From Hafnia alvei (lineage in GTDB: Bacteria; Pseudomonadota; Gammaproteobacteria; Enterobacterales; Enterobacteriaceae), in contig NZ_OZ061315.1 in assembly GCF_964063325.1 (NCBI RefSeq), positions 2,604,001-2,668,000 of the forward strand: a stretch of 64,000 nt of DNA, given 5' to 3'. Below the pieces are notes generated by a model. That model had not been told where the DNA came from. It saw nothing but the letters and a program-made list of their open reading frames with translations, and searched no databases. Every line of letters begins with the position of its first letter. Position 1 is the first letter of the stretch. The position numbers were made by a program, and so were the translations under genes. Below are positions 8,699-17,918 of the stretch, piece after piece.

Positions 8699-8824
8699 TT
8701 TTAACGAGTTATAAACATATCTCACGCATCTCAGCTAAGTTGATTGACGTAAAATTAACCTCGGGGTAGTTTTTCTGTTCCGATTGTTTTGGTTCGAAAC
8801 CATAAGGAGTGGTGGGAAATCAAG

Positions 8825-9247
8825 ATGAGTGACATGCCAACAATTCCAGCGATCTCACAGCATAATCCCTGCATCTCATGTGGTGCATGCTGCGGTTATT
8901 TCCGAGTGTCATTTTATTGGGCCGAAGCGGATGATGCCGGAGGCCTTGTACCGGCTTCGCTGACCGAACAGGTCAGCCCTTATATGCGCTGTATGCAGGG
9001 CACCAATACTAAAAAACCGCGCTGTGTGAACTTGCGCGGTGAAATTGGCCAACACGTCATGTGTTCTATGTATGAGAGCCGGCCCTCACCCTGCCGAGAA
9101 TTTTCTCAATCCTGGGAGTTTGGAGAACGTAACGAAGCCTGCGAACGCGCCCGCGCCCGCGCCGCCTATGGGCTTGCCCCTCTGCCCTCAGCAAACGCCG
9201 AAGAAATCGCCAGTAAAATAGCGACGGGGTGCCACTTCCCCGGTTAA
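8825..9247 (+). CDS. YkgJ-family cysteine-cluster protein
   Basis: A 140-residue protein with an N-terminal Cys cluster (Cys16, 19, 22 and 23 in CISCGACCGYF), plus further cysteines in RCMQG, PRCVN, MCSMYE and SPCREF. This pattern defines the CxxCxxCC (YkgJ/UPF0153) family, thought to bind zinc or an Fe-S cluster; its reaction is not established. I chose ATG 8825 (MSDMPT). AAGGAG at 8803-8808 is rather far upstream, so a nearer GTG or a TTG at 8789 is possible. It is cytoplasmic, with no signal peptide. Confidence 0.8.
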   Translation: MSDMPTIPAISQHNPCISCGACCGYFRVSFYWAEADDAGGLVPASLTEQVSPYMRCMQGTNTKKPRCVNLRGEIGQHVMCSMYESRPSPCREFSQSWEFGERNEACERARARAAYGLAPLPSANAEEIASKIATGCHFPG

Positions 9248-9365
9248 CAGGGTACAATCGGCGCACATTGATTATTCTAAATCCCCTAATAATCTAAGAC
9301 GGCTCCGATCCTGTAGCCGTTTTCTGTGAATTAGGGCGTCGTTGCAAATGCCAAGGAGCGCCTGC

Positions 9366-10118
9366 ATGCCAATCACGGCCCGTACATTGTACCGTGACAG
9401 TTTTAACTTTTTCCGTCATCAGATAAGCACGCTGTGCCTGTTAGCGCTATTAACCGCATTTATTTCAGTGATCCTGAATCAGGCATTCACGCCGGGCGCA
9501 GACGATCTGAGTATTTTAGCCGGTGCCGACGGCACGCTAACGTCAGGTATGGGACTGCAAGAAATGGTGCAGCAGATGACACCAGAGCAACAAATGGTGC
9601 TGCTGAAAGTATCCGCTGCGGCCAGTTTCTCCGCGCTAATTGGTAATGTGCTGCTGCTTGGCGGCATGTTGGCGTTAATTCCATTGGTCTCCCAAGGACA
9701 GCGTCTTAGCGCACTGCGTGCGATTGGTACCTCTGCACCGATGCTGCCACGTCTGTTACTGTTAATGTTCCTGTGTACGCTAATGGTTCAGCTTGGTATT
9801 ACCGCCTTTATCGTGCCGGGTATCGTATTGGCCGTTGGGCTGGCGTTAGCGCCGATGATTATGTCCGAAGAAAAAGTCGGCGTAATCAGAGCGATTCGCA
9901 GTAGCTTCCGCTTATCGTTCGCCAATGTGCGTTTAATTAGCCCAGCCATCATGCTATGGCTGGCGGCGAAACTGGCGCTGCTGCTGTTGGTTGGCGTGCT
10001 CTCTGCGCTGCACCCAACCGTGGGTATGGTGATTATGGGCGCGCTGAGCAATCTGGTTTCCGCCATGCTGATTATCTATCTGTCTCGTCTTTATATGCTG
10101 GTGAGACAACCCGCTTAA
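9366..10118 (+). CDS. yciC: YciC family inner-membrane protein (UPF0259)
   Basis: A 250-residue polytopic inner-membrane protein starting MPITARTLYRDSFNFFR. The family signature (EQQMVLLKVSAAASFSALIGN, SALRAIGTSAP, IVLAVGLALAPMIM) is clear. About six hydrophobic segments are visible. The ATG at 9366 has CAAGGAG 9-15 bases upstream, which is why the longer frame from 9342 is rejected. YciC has been linked to envelope homeostasis with YciB; the biochemical role is unproven. A bidirectional terminator follows. Confidence 0.92.
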   Translation: MPITARTLYRDSFNFFRHQISTLCLLALLTAFISVILNQAFTPGADDLSILAGADGTLTSGMGLQEMVQQMTPEQQMVLLKVSAAASFSALIGNVLLLGGMLALIPLVSQGQRLSALRAIGTSAPMLPRLLLLMFLCTLMVQLGITAFIVPGIVLAVGLALAPMIMSEEKVGVIRAIRSSFRLSFANVRLISPAIMLWLAAKLALLLLVGVLSALHPTVGMVIMGALSNLVSAMLIIYLSRLYMLVRQPA

Positions 10119-10148
10119 TCAATAACTGCTTAATCAATAACTGATAGC

Positions 10149-10177
10149 AAAATGGGAGCCACTGGCTCCCATTTTTT
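10149..10177. terminator. Bidirectional terminator between yciC and the sulP gene
   Basis: AAAATGGGAGCC (10149-10160), ACT loop, GGCTCCCATTTTTT. The A run on one side and T run on the other allow termination of both convergent transcripts. Confidence 0.9.
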
Positions 10178-10188
10178 ATGATGATGGT

Positions 10189-11961
10189 TTAGGGTTCTAT
10201 TGGCGGTTGATATGGCATCCTCTTATCTTCAAGCGCCAGCACCTTAGTTTCGCTTGGCGGCGATGGTTCGCAGTTAACGCATTCGCTACTCTGAATAAAC
10301 TTCAGCGCTAAATAGAGATCGGAAACAAACAACAGCCCTTTCTCTTCGCCCTTCGCTCGGTTTGCGCTGAACCAGCGTTTAAGATCGGTTCTTCTACCCG
10401 CTAAGACTAATTTGACGTTGCGCTGTTTTAAATCTCGTTTCAGTTCATCGATAGCTGAAATCACGCTGATATCGGGATAGGTAAAGCTAGCGACCGCATC
10501 AATTACCACCCAGCGCGGCTGGAAAGGCATGCCGTCAACCAAATTGAGGACTCGCCTTTTAAAATAGCTGACGTTGAAATAGGTTAGCGGCGAGTTAAAA
10601 CGGTACATCAGCACGCCTTCGACGGCTTTAACCTGAGCCCCGTTGCCTAACGAATGGATCATGCCCTCTTCGTTCACGCCCAGTAGCTGTTCGGTTGGGC
10701 GAAACACGGTACGTAAAAACTGCAGCAGACCGAGTAAAACCGCCAGACCGATCCCCGGCATAACGCCGACTAACATCACGCTAGCAAAGGTAAACAGCGC
10801 CAAACGAAACGCCGGTGGATTGCGGCGACGCAGTTGAATAATCGTGCGGAAGTCCAGCAACGACCACGACGCATAAACTAACACCACGCCAAGAGCAGAA
10901 ACTGGAATGTATTGCAGCGGAGAGGTAAAGAATAAAACTACCACGCCGATCACAATCGCCGCCACGATGGACACCAGCTGGCTTTTGCCACCGTTGGCAT
11001 CGTTCACCGCCGTACGCGAGCTGGTGCCGCTGATAGCAAAACCCTGAGACAAACCCGAGACTATGTTAGCTACGCCAAGCGCACGGAACTCGGCATCGGC
11101 GTTAACCTCATAATTGTTTTTAGCGGCAAAGCTGCGCGCGGTCAGCATCAAACTCACAAAGCTAATCAGCGCTAGGTTAAGTGAAGGGATCACCAAGTCA
11201 CGCAGCAAACCGGGTTGGAAGCTTGGCCATTGCACAATCGGCAAGCCGTCGCTGAATCCGCCAATCGTACGTATGCCGTGACGCGGTAATTCAAAGAGCC
11301 AAACCAGCAACATTGCGAGGCACATAGCGATGAGCGGCCCTGGCCAACTGGGGCGTAGTCGCCTCACGCCGATCAACACCGCCAACGTGAGCAGTGACAA
11401 CAGCATGGTCGGCCAATGGCTTCCCAGCAAATCATACGGCAGCGAAAGCAAGCGTTCGATAAGCTCACGCGCTTTAGTTTGGAAGCCAAAAATTTTGCCT
11501 AACTGATCGACGATAATCGTTATTGTCAGACCGTTTAATAACCCGGTGAGGATGGGCCGCGACAGTAAATCAGCCAGCGCGCCAAGACGAAAACGGCTGG
11601 CGATCAAGCACCAACCGCCGGTCATCAGCGTCATCATGATGCACAGCTGCCATTGAAGCTCAGAGTTACCGGCGGCGAGCGGCGTCACAACCGCCGCGAT
11701 CACCGCACAGGTAGCCGTATCCGGCCCCACGATGACCTGACGCGAGGAACCGAAAAGCGCATAGGCAATCATGGGGAACACGCAGGAATAGAGCCCAACG
11801 ATAGCCCCAACGCCGGCTAAATCGGCGTAGGCAATCGCCACCGGCAAAGCCACGGCGGCAACCGAAAGCCCGGCACGAATATCACTTGTCAGCCACTCCC
11901 GCTGATAACCCATCAAGAGGGCTAAACCCGGCATCCAGCCGTTAATAAATTTCCATTTCAT
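10189..11961 (-). CDS. SulP-family anion transporter with STAS domain
   Basis: A 590-residue inner-membrane transporter. The N-terminal 400 residues contain 11-14 hydrophobic segments with SulP motifs (ADLAGVGAIVGLYSCVFPM, SSRQVIVGPDTATCA, GISGTSSRTAVND). The C-terminal cytoplasmic STAS domain (about 435-555) has the NTP-like loop WVVIDAVASFTYPDIS. The family moves sulfate, bicarbonate or dicarboxylates; the substrate here cannot be read from the sequence. The last 35 residues are a Pro-rich tail. It is a single gene, convergent with yciC, and not present at this spot in Escherichia. Confidence 0.88.
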   Translation of the reverse strand: MKWKFINGWMPGLALLMGYQREWLTSDIRAGLSVAAVALPVAIAYADLAGVGAIVGLYSCVFPMIAYALFGSSRQVIVGPDTATCAVIAAVVTPLAAGNSELQWQLCIMMTLMTGGWCLIASRFRLGALADLLSRPILTGLLNGLTITIIVDQLGKIFGFQTKARELIERLLSLPYDLLGSHWPTMLLSLLTLAVLIGVRRLRPSWPGPLIAMCLAMLLVWLFELPRHGIRTIGGFSDGLPIVQWPSFQPGLLRDLVIPSLNLALISFVSLMLTARSFAAKNNYEVNADAEFRALGVANIVSGLSQGFAISGTSSRTAVNDANGGKSQLVSIVAAIVIGVVVLFFTSPLQYIPVSALGVVLVYASWSLLDFRTIIQLRRRNPPAFRLALFTFASVMLVGVMPGIGLAVLLGLLQFLRTVFRPTEQLLGVNEEGMIHSLGNGAQVKAVEGVLMYRFNSPLTYFNVSYFKRRVLNLVDGMPFQPRWVVIDAVASFTYPDISVISAIDELKRDLKQRNVKLVLAGRRTDLKRWFSANRAKGEEKGLLFVSDLYLALKFIQSSECVNCEPSPPSETKVLALEDKRMPYQPPIEP

Positions 11962-12190
11962 GTCGCTTACCTTCTTTACACGCCTGCTACATCATGCGTG
12001 TAAGCAACAAACTTATCAAGGTGATAGCAAGCATTATGCCATCTTGTAAGTATTTGCAAAAATAGCCGTCGTTGCATCCCACTCGGCGGCATTATGCGCG
12101 ATAATGAAGGCAGGTACGCGTTAGGGTTTTAATGCCTCACCGCACTGAATCGGGTATAGTCGCTCGGTTAACTGATTTATGGACAGGTAT

Positions 12191-12736
12191 ATGAAGCAGC
12201 TTTTAGATTTTCTGCCCCTAGTAGTATTTTTTGTCTGTTACAAGCTTTATGACATTTACGTGGCCTCTGGCGCGTTGATCGCAGCCACTGCGGTAGCGCT
12301 AATCGTGACCTGGCTTAAATATCGTAAAGTAGAAAAAATGACGCTTATCACCTTCGTGATGGTCGCTATTTTCGGTACGCTGACGTTGGTATTCCATAAC
12401 GATTTGTTTATCAAATGGAAAGTGACCGTTATCTATGCACTGTTCTCCATCGCGCTGCTGGTAAGCCAAATCGTACTGAAAAAACCGTTGATCCAACGCA
12501 TGCTTGGCAAAGAAATTTCGCTGCCCGATATCGTGTGGTCACGTCTGAACGCGGCGTGGGCGCTGTTCTTTATGGCCTGTGGTATCGCTAACCTGTATGT
12601 GGCGTTCTGGATGCCGCAAAGCGTATGGGTTGATTTTAAAGTCTTCGGACTCACGGCACTGACGCTGGTCTTCACGTTATTAAGCGGCGTATATATCTAC
12701 CGTCATATGACTGAAGAACAAAAGCTCGGCAAATAA
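12191..12736 (+). CDS. yciB: Septation / cell envelope protein YciB (IspZ family)
   Basis: A 181-residue inner-membrane protein with five hydrophobic segments. It begins MKQLLDFLPLVVFF and contains LITFVMVAIFGTLTL and KKPLIQRMLGKE, nearly identical to Escherichia YciB. I chose ATG 12191 over ATG 12179 because GGACAGG lies 5 bp upstream and the family starts MKQ. YciB interacts with elongation and division proteins and affects envelope integrity. yciA follows 63 bp downstream on the same strand. Confidence 0.95.
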   Translation: MKQLLDFLPLVVFFVCYKLYDIYVASGALIAATAVALIVTWLKYRKVEKMTLITFVMVAIFGTLTLVFHNDLFIKWKVTVIYALFSIALLVSQIVLKKPLIQRMLGKEISLPDIVWSRLNAAWALFFMACGIANLYVAFWMPQSVWVDFKVFGLTALTLVFTLLSGVYIYRHMTEEQKLGK

Positions 12737-12799
12737 GGTTTTTCCTGAACGCAATCGGCTTCAGGGAAGTGGTAACTGAAAAGAATAAGACTGACATTT

Positions 12800-13228
12800 A
12801 TGAACGAAAAACATCGTTTCCCTGAGGGAGAGCTTGTCCTTCGTACTTTGGCAATGCCAGCCGACACTAACGCCAATGGTGATATTTTCGGTGGCTGGAT
12901 TATGTCGCAGATGGACATCGGCGGCGCAATTCTGGCAAAAGAAGTGGCTGAAGGACGTGTTGTTACCGTGGCGGTTAACGGTATCACCTTTTTAAAGCCG
13001 GTCGCCGTGGGCGATGTGGTGTGTTGTTATGCACGCTGTATCCGCACCGGCCGCAGTTCCATTACTGTCAATATCGAGGTGTGGGTGAAAAAGGTGTCCT
13101 CTGACCCTATTGGACAACGTTACTGCGTCACTGAAGCCGTCTTTACCTACGTTGCAGTTGATGATGACAACAAGTCACGCACCTTGCCTGCGGGCAAAGA
13201 GAACTTCCGCGTTGGCTTCGACGATTAA
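12800..13228 (+). CDS. yciA: Acyl-CoA thioesterase
   Basis: A 142-residue hotdog-fold thioesterase that hydrolyses a broad range of acyl-CoAs in the cytoplasm. The catalytic Asp and hotdog helix lie in NANGDIFGGWIMSQMD near residues 24-39, and the core strand in TVAVNGITFLKPVAVGDVV. The length agrees with the family. It lies directly before the bidirectional terminator shared with tonB. Confidence 0.95.
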   Translation: MNEKHRFPEGELVLRTLAMPADTNANGDIFGGWIMSQMDIGGAILAKEVAEGRVVTVAVNGITFLKPVAVGDVVCCYARCIRTGRSSITVNIEVWVKKVSSDPIGQRYCVTEAVFTYVAVDDDNKSRTLPAGKENFRVGFDD

Positions 13229-13253
13229 GATCTTCGCGGCGATTTAAGCCTAC

Positions 13254-13287
13254 AAAAAAAGCCAGTCACACTGTGACTGGCTTTTTT
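13254..13287. terminator. Bidirectional terminator between yciA and tonB
   Basis: Seven A, GCCAGTCACA (13261-13270), 1-nt axis, TGTGACTGGC (13272-13281), six T. The 10-bp stem is perfect and symmetrical, with a U-tract in either direction. Confidence 0.92.
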
Positions 13288-13303
13288 ATTGACCCTGAAT
13301 CGA

Positions 13304-14116
13304 TTATTGGATTTCAGTTTCACCCGACATGCGGAAGATAATCGTCTTAGTCAGTCCCTTCCCTTCACGACCCGTCGCAAAACGCCATTTCTTCAGCGCC
13401 TGTTTCACATCACGTTCAAACAAGTTGCGTGGCTCTGCGGAGATGATCTCCACGTTTGTCGTCCGCCCGTTACTATCAACGTCATAACGAACAACAACCT
13501 TACCTTCTAGTTTCAACGCAACGGCACGCGCTGGGTATATTGGCCTGACAATGCTTAGCGCCTGTGGGCCACTAGGTACTGCGGCAACCGCGGGTGCACT
13601 GGCGGTGTTGTTGCTCGCTTTCGTCGTTGATGTGCTGCTGTGCGTCGACGTGCTAGAGGCCGACGTTTCAGGCGACGTCACCGTGCGGGTTGGCGTCTCT
13701 TCACGCGGCTTTTCTTCAACCACTTTTTTCGGCTGAGGTTTAACGACCTCTTTCTTCACCGGTTTGGGTTTTGGCTTAATGACAGGTTTAGGCTCGGGCT
13801 TTGGTTCCGGCTTTGGCTCAGGCTCGGGTTTAGGCTCTGGCTTCGGCTCTTCTTTTGGCGGTGGCGGCGGAGCAGCCTCCGGTTTGGCATCAGGCTGAGG
13901 GATCGCGACAGGCGCCGGAGCGGCAAACATCGCAGGGTTAACCATTACCACATTGATCGGTTCCGGCTCCTCAGCGGGCATATGCAGCATTTCCTGCGCA
14001 GAGGCATACAGCAAACCAGCGATTAGCGTTGAATGCAACCCGATGGACAGCGTCGTTGGCCATGAAAGACGACGTGTCAGGAAAAACTTCTTCAGTGGTG
14101 ATGTTTTCAGCGACAA
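13304..14116 (-). CDS. tonB: Energy-transducing protein TonB
   Basis: A 270-residue protein that couples the inner-membrane proton gradient (via ExbBD) to TonB-dependent outer-membrane receptors. An N-terminal signal anchor (about residues 20-40, SWPTTLSIGLHSTLIAGLLY) precedes a periplasmic spacer rich in EP, KP and PKPEP repeats (about 65-140). A Ser/Thr-rich stretch follows, then the C-terminal domain (IYPARAVALKLEGKVVV, FERDVKQALKKWRF, GETEIQ). The spacer is slightly longer than in Escherichia. The upstream 200 bp are AT-rich, but I see no good Fur box. Confidence 0.95.
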   Translation of the reverse strand: MSLKTSPLKKFFLTRRLSWPTTLSIGLHSTLIAGLLYASAQEMLHMPAEEPEPINVVMVNPAMFAAPAPVAIPQPDAKPEAAPPPPPKEEPKPEPKPEPEPKPEPKPEPKPVIKPKPKPVKKEVVKPQPKKVVEEKPREETPTRTVTSPETSASSTSTHSSTSTTKASNNTASAPAVAAVPSGPQALSIVRPIYPARAVALKLEGKVVVRYDVDSNGRTTNVEIISAEPRNLFERDVKQALKKWRFATGREGKGLTKTIIFRMSGETEIQ

Positions 14117-14376
14117 AGTGTTAGCAACCTGGTTTGACGGATTGATTTAACCCAAATGTTCTTTACTCAATAAGCCGCAAGTTTAAATGCAAATAGCAAT
14201 CATGTGCAATGTGCAAAGGCGCCCAGAGCGAAAGAAAACGCGCGATTGACGGTTAAAACAGCAGCCCAGCAAACTCCTTAACAGCAAGATAACAGGCTTA
14301 TTGCACCCTGAGTACAGATGCCGTAACGTGATATTGTTTGTATCACACTCTTTATACCAACAATCAGGATAGCCTT

Positions 14377-14673
14377 ATGTTATATCTCATTTTCTCTCAG
14401 GATGTTCCCGACGCACTGGATAAGCGAATGACCTCACGCCCTGATCATTTGGCTCGCTTGCAGGTCTTACGTGATGAAGGACGTCTGCTGACCGCCGGTC
14501 CACTTCCTGCCATTGACTCTAACGACCCTGGTGCTGCCGGTTTCTTAGGTTCAGCCATCATTGCCGAATTTGAATCGTTAGAGCATGCCAAAGAATGGGC
14601 CGATGCTGACCCGTACGTCGCCGCTGGCGTGTATCAGGCGGTTACCGTGGTTCCATATAAGAAAGTATTTTAA
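14377..14673 (+). CDS. yciI: YciI family protein
   Basis: A 98-residue cytoplasmic protein with the ferredoxin-like YciI fold. It is nearly superimposable on Escherichia YciI (MLYLIFSQD, RPDHLARLQVLRDEGRLLTAGP, SNDPGAAGF, ADADPYVAAGVY). The conserved His-Asp pair (DH) marks the putative active site; the reaction is unknown. The start ATG 14377 has AGGA 8-11 bp upstream; an earlier in-frame ATG at 14338 has no family support. It is the last backbone gene before the island. Confidence 0.94.
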   Translation: MLYLIFSQDVPDALDKRMTSRPDHLARLQVLRDEGRLLTAGPLPAIDSNDPGAAGFLGSAIIAEFESLEHAKEWADADPYVAAGVYQAVTVVPYKKVF

Positions 14674-14709
14674 AACAGAACGTTATTGCCAAATTCTGGA
14701 TATAAAAAA

Positions 14710-14727
14710 GGCCTGCTTGCGCAGGCC
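14710..14727 (+). terminator. Hairpin after yciI
   Basis: GGCCTGC (14710-14716) / GCAGGCC (14721-14727), 4-nt loop, 36 bp after the yciI stop. No T run follows; an A run precedes it, so it would be a better terminator for leftward transcription. Confidence 0.5.
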
Positions 14728-14744
14728 CTCCTTAATTCAGAGAA

Positions 14745-14794
14745 GTGCATTTAGCGGGGCTACATGGAGATTCCATTGATAATGCTAAATGCGC
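14745..14794. repeat. Inverted repeat at the left island boundary
   Basis: GTGCATTTAGC (14745-14755) is mirrored by GCTAAATGCGC (14784-14794), with one mismatch over 11 bp and a 28-nt loop. TTTTCT follows the second arm. It may be a second weak terminator for yciI or part of a recombination site. Confidence 0.45.
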
Positions 14795-14922
14795 TTTTCT
14801 GTCACAATCAAGTGATGCTGCGCAGTCTACCCTTAAACCTCGAGCCCCGCAACATCCTGATAATTAGTACTTATATGTTACATGACAGAACATAACCCTT
14901 TGAAATATATAATTTATCATTC

Positions 14923-15460
14923 AAAAACAGGGTCTTGGCATTATCTAACTGCTACATATATGTACAACTAGCTACATTTATAGTGCCCTTTTTTATGCCC
15001 TTTTAGCCAAAATGCCCCTTTTTATGCCCCTTTTCACTTACCTTTATTGTGATGCTCGGTCATGAAAAATAAAGAGAAATCTAGATTTCACCGCAGCGAC
15101 TATATGCAAGGATTATCATCATGCTCTGCCAACCTCCAGTCATAGACTTAAATCGTTCAATACTGACAATTAACATGATGATACGGCCTTAAGTCAGGAG
15201 GTATGCAATCAATCGCAGCTCAGGTATTTCTGAATTTAGAGTTCAAATATATGACTTAGCGCCCTTGTGAGGCAGATTGGTCACCTTAATTTACGACTCT
15301 AGTATCCAACCTTGCGTTTCTTTGTGATGTCTTATTACTGATTAAATATACATAGCTGAAAAAATAAACATATTAAACAACGTTTGCTAAATCGGTTAAG
15401 CTGATGAAGTACTATTTTTATTCAAACTAGAGTACTTATAATTTTATAAAGGGATGACTA
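14923..15460. other. Non-coding left end of the island with repeated TGCCC(C) motifs
   Basis: I see no gene between the yciI hairpins and yagU. Four same-orientation TGCCC/TGCCCC motifs sit at 14984, 14996, 15013 and 15025, each followed by T-rich sequence, as expected of phage integrase arm-type sites. Two more occur at the other end of the island (28095 and 28106). AAAAACAGGGTCT (14923-14935) recurs with one mismatch at 28236-28248 and is a weak candidate for the att core. Confidence 0.4.
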
Positions 15461-16024
15461 ATGAAAGTATCTGATTTGTTGATGAGAACGCAGCCCGGCC
15501 GCCGCAAATATGGTATTGCAGTTTTTGTTGGTTTCATTGCAGGAGTTATGTCTGCGTTTGTAAAATGGGGAGCCGAAGTACCATTACCTCCTAGAACATT
15601 TACTGGCGGTCGTGATGAGTTTAATCCGCCATTTCTTTTCCTTAGAGACTACTTAGGCATTGATCCAACGGCTACTGTCTATACCTTTTCAGAACACATT
15701 ATCAATCCAGTAATGGTCACTCATATCATCTTCTCGTTGATATTCGCTATCGGCTATTGCGTCGTTGCCGAGATATTCCCAAAAGTTAAACTCTGGCAAG
15801 GCGCTTTAGCCGGTATTGTTGCTACAATTGCAGTGCATTGGATTAGCTTCCCATTGCTGGGGTTAACGCCTTCTCTCTCGATGCTTCCAGCTGATGAATA
15901 TATTTCTGAGCTATTTGGACATATCGTTTGGTTCTGGGCTATTGAAATTATAAGGCGTGATCTCCGAAATAGAATTACTCACGAGCCTGACGCTGAAGTA
16001 CCGCTCGATAACCCATTCCGTTAA
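15461..16024 (+). CDS. yagU: YagU family inner-membrane protein (DUF1440)
   Basis: A 187-residue membrane protein with about four hydrophobic segments. It resembles Escherichia YagU strongly: RRKYGIAVFVGFIAGVMSAF, VKWGAEVPLPPR, GYCVVAEIFPKVKLWQGALAG, and the C-terminal EIIRRDLRNRITHEPDAEVPL. YagU has been linked to acid resistance. It is a single gene with about 800 bp of non-coding DNA upstream, inside the accessory island, so it was probably acquired or relocated. GGGATG lies just before the ATG. Confidence 0.88.
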   Translation: MKVSDLLMRTQPGRRKYGIAVFVGFIAGVMSAFVKWGAEVPLPPRTFTGGRDEFNPPFLFLRDYLGIDPTATVYTFSEHIINPVMVTHIIFSLIFAIGYCVVAEIFPKVKLWQGALAGIVATIAVHWISFPLLGLTPSLSMLPADEYISELFGHIVWFWAIEIIRRDLRNRITHEPDAEVPLDNPFR

Positions 16025-16200
16025 TTTTCAAAAGATGCTGGCTTATCTGCATAGGCCAGCATTCCGAAATTCTAATGAAATGCTACCGATAAATGAAATC
16101 TGTCCCCACTACGGTTAATATATCAGCGATGCCCTCTTCAAATTTTCAAGTGATAGGACATTAATAATCGTCAATCAAAGAAAGTAATTAGGAATTCATA

Positions 16201-16557
16201 ATGAAAAGAGAGGAGCTGTTCGAATATGCACGAGAGCATTATAAATCTGAACCAGAATATTTATGGAATAAATTTCCCAACTATGCAGTTCTTCGTCACC
16301 ATGATGGCAAAAAGTGGTTCGCTATAGTCATGAATGTGTCAGGCTCTAAACTTGGCCTTAAAACCGATGATGAAATCGACGTTATTGAGGTTAAAATCAG
16401 GCCAGAACACATCGGGTCCCTACGACAAAAAGAGGGTATATTATCCGCTTACCACATGAGCACAGAACATTGGATAAGTATCATACTCTCTGGTCCGTTA
16501 TCGCCGAAAGAAATTCACGATCTATTGGCCGAAAGTTATGAGCTGACCTCTGATTGA
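16201..16557 (+). CDS. MmcQ/YjbR family protein
   Basis: A 118-residue cytoplasmic protein of the YjbR double-wing fold. The N-terminal KREELFEYAREHYKSEPEYLW and the central WFAIVMNV, LKTDDEIDVIEVKI and EHWISIIL segments fit the family. Members are annotated as putative DNA-binding proteins, but a defined role is lacking. AATTAGGAATTCAT precedes the ATG. It has its own promoter space upstream and no operon partner. Confidence 0.8.
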   Translation: MKREELFEYAREHYKSEPEYLWNKFPNYAVLRHHDGKKWFAIVMNVSGSKLGLKTDDEIDVIEVKIRPEHIGSLRQKEGILSAYHMSTEHWISIILSGPLSPKEIHDLLAESYELTSD

Positions 16558-16764
16558 TTACCGGATTAATGATATACATGCACTTATAAGCGTATGTATA
16601 TCATTTGATCCATGCCTGACAATAACCATTTTAATCAATTAAACACATTAGCGATCCACTTTTATTGTCACTGCGCCGGCCTGTTATATACACTCTGATT
16701 TTTCTAATACTTACGGATTTCCTTCGAACTTACTCAACATAAGCTCGCTAGAGTGGTGGGAGCA

Positions 16765-17382
16765 TTATTCAGAAGGAATTAAATATTCTCGCCATTTGTT
16801 AAGAAAATTCCACAGTTCTACATCTGAGTGCAAATTATACTTCCTCATAACCTCCCGTTTTCTTTGACTTGCCATTTTCATTCCTATCCCTAGAATACTA
16901 CCAATTTGAGACACGCTAAAACCTTTATCTAAATAATAGATTACACGTTTTTCACCTGCTGTTAATAATAAGCGACGGCATGAACGGCATTTTTCTTCTT
17001 TTTTTTCGTTTGACATAGTCCAAGCTTGAGACACCTTATGACGAACTTGCTCAACAGAGTCAGTTCTTCGGATAAAAACGCTTCCTTGCAAACAGGGGAA
17101 TAGGTTCTCAACAATTGGCAAATTTTGTCCGATGCTAATACCAATAAGAAGGAAATTTTTTTTATGATGACTAAACATATAAGCGCAAATTCGGTCTATT
17201 CCTGCACTGAATGGTGTTACATAGATATCTGCATCACGTAATGCAACTGTTGCTGAAACTCCATCAATCCGTTTCAGAAGCATCCCCATATCTTCAGTGA
17301 AGATTTCCTCTAATAGGCACCACACACCAGAGCTATAAGCTTGATTAGCATCCTCAAGGTATACTTTAATCTCTGCAGACAC
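16765..17382 (-). CDS. LuxR-type regulator, FimW/FimY-like
   Basis: A 205-residue protein if started at GTG 17382, which has AAGGAGG 5 bases upstream; an ATG at 17412 extends the frame by 10 residues without a binding site. The C-terminal LuxR-type helix-turn-helix (LLLTAGEKRVIYYLDKGFSV through MASQRKREVMRKYNL) follows a CRSC motif. The N-terminal 130 residues match those of the regulator at 44295-45323 (DIYVTPFSAG versus DIYVSSFNAG; VFIRRTDSVEQ versus VFVRRTESIES). It lacks the C-terminal winged helix of that protein. The IS3 element lies 107 bp upstream of its start. An effect on fimbriae is plausible but only inferred. Confidence 0.75.
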   Translation of the reverse strand: MSAEIKVYLEDANQAYSSGVWCLLEEIFTEDMGMLLKRIDGVSATVALRDADIYVTPFSAGIDRICAYMFSHHKKNFLLIGISIGQNLPIVENLFPCLQGSVFIRRTDSVEQVRHKVSQAWTMSNEKKEEKCRSCRRLLLTAGEKRVIYYLDKGFSVSQIGSILGIGMKMASQRKREVMRKYNLHSDVELWNFLNKWREYLIPSE

Positions 17383-17562
17383 TCCCACCTCCTTCATACA
17401 TCGAATCAGCATAAATCCACCACGCTAGTTTTGAAACCGGCAGGCAAGCCTTTGCTTATTATAGTGTTAAAATCAATATCATGGCACTATGAAGTGGAAT
17501 ACTAAATCTGGCCACCTGAATAGAGGTGATATCATCGCCTCATAGTCAAAACAGGTGACATT

Positions 17563-17874
<312 letters not shown>

Positions 17875-17918
17875 TTGAGAAACTCAGGACGCGGTTTCCT
17901 GTTGCCTTTATTTGCAAT

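Noticed and set aside
13551..14150. Plus-strand Arg/Leu-rich frames opposite tonB
   Set aside because: They arise from the antisense of the Pro/Lys/Glu repeats; low-complexity translation without a start signal.
14150..14340. Fur box upstream of tonB
   Set aside because: Sequences such as GCAAATAGCAATCATGTGC match the consensus only weakly; not called.
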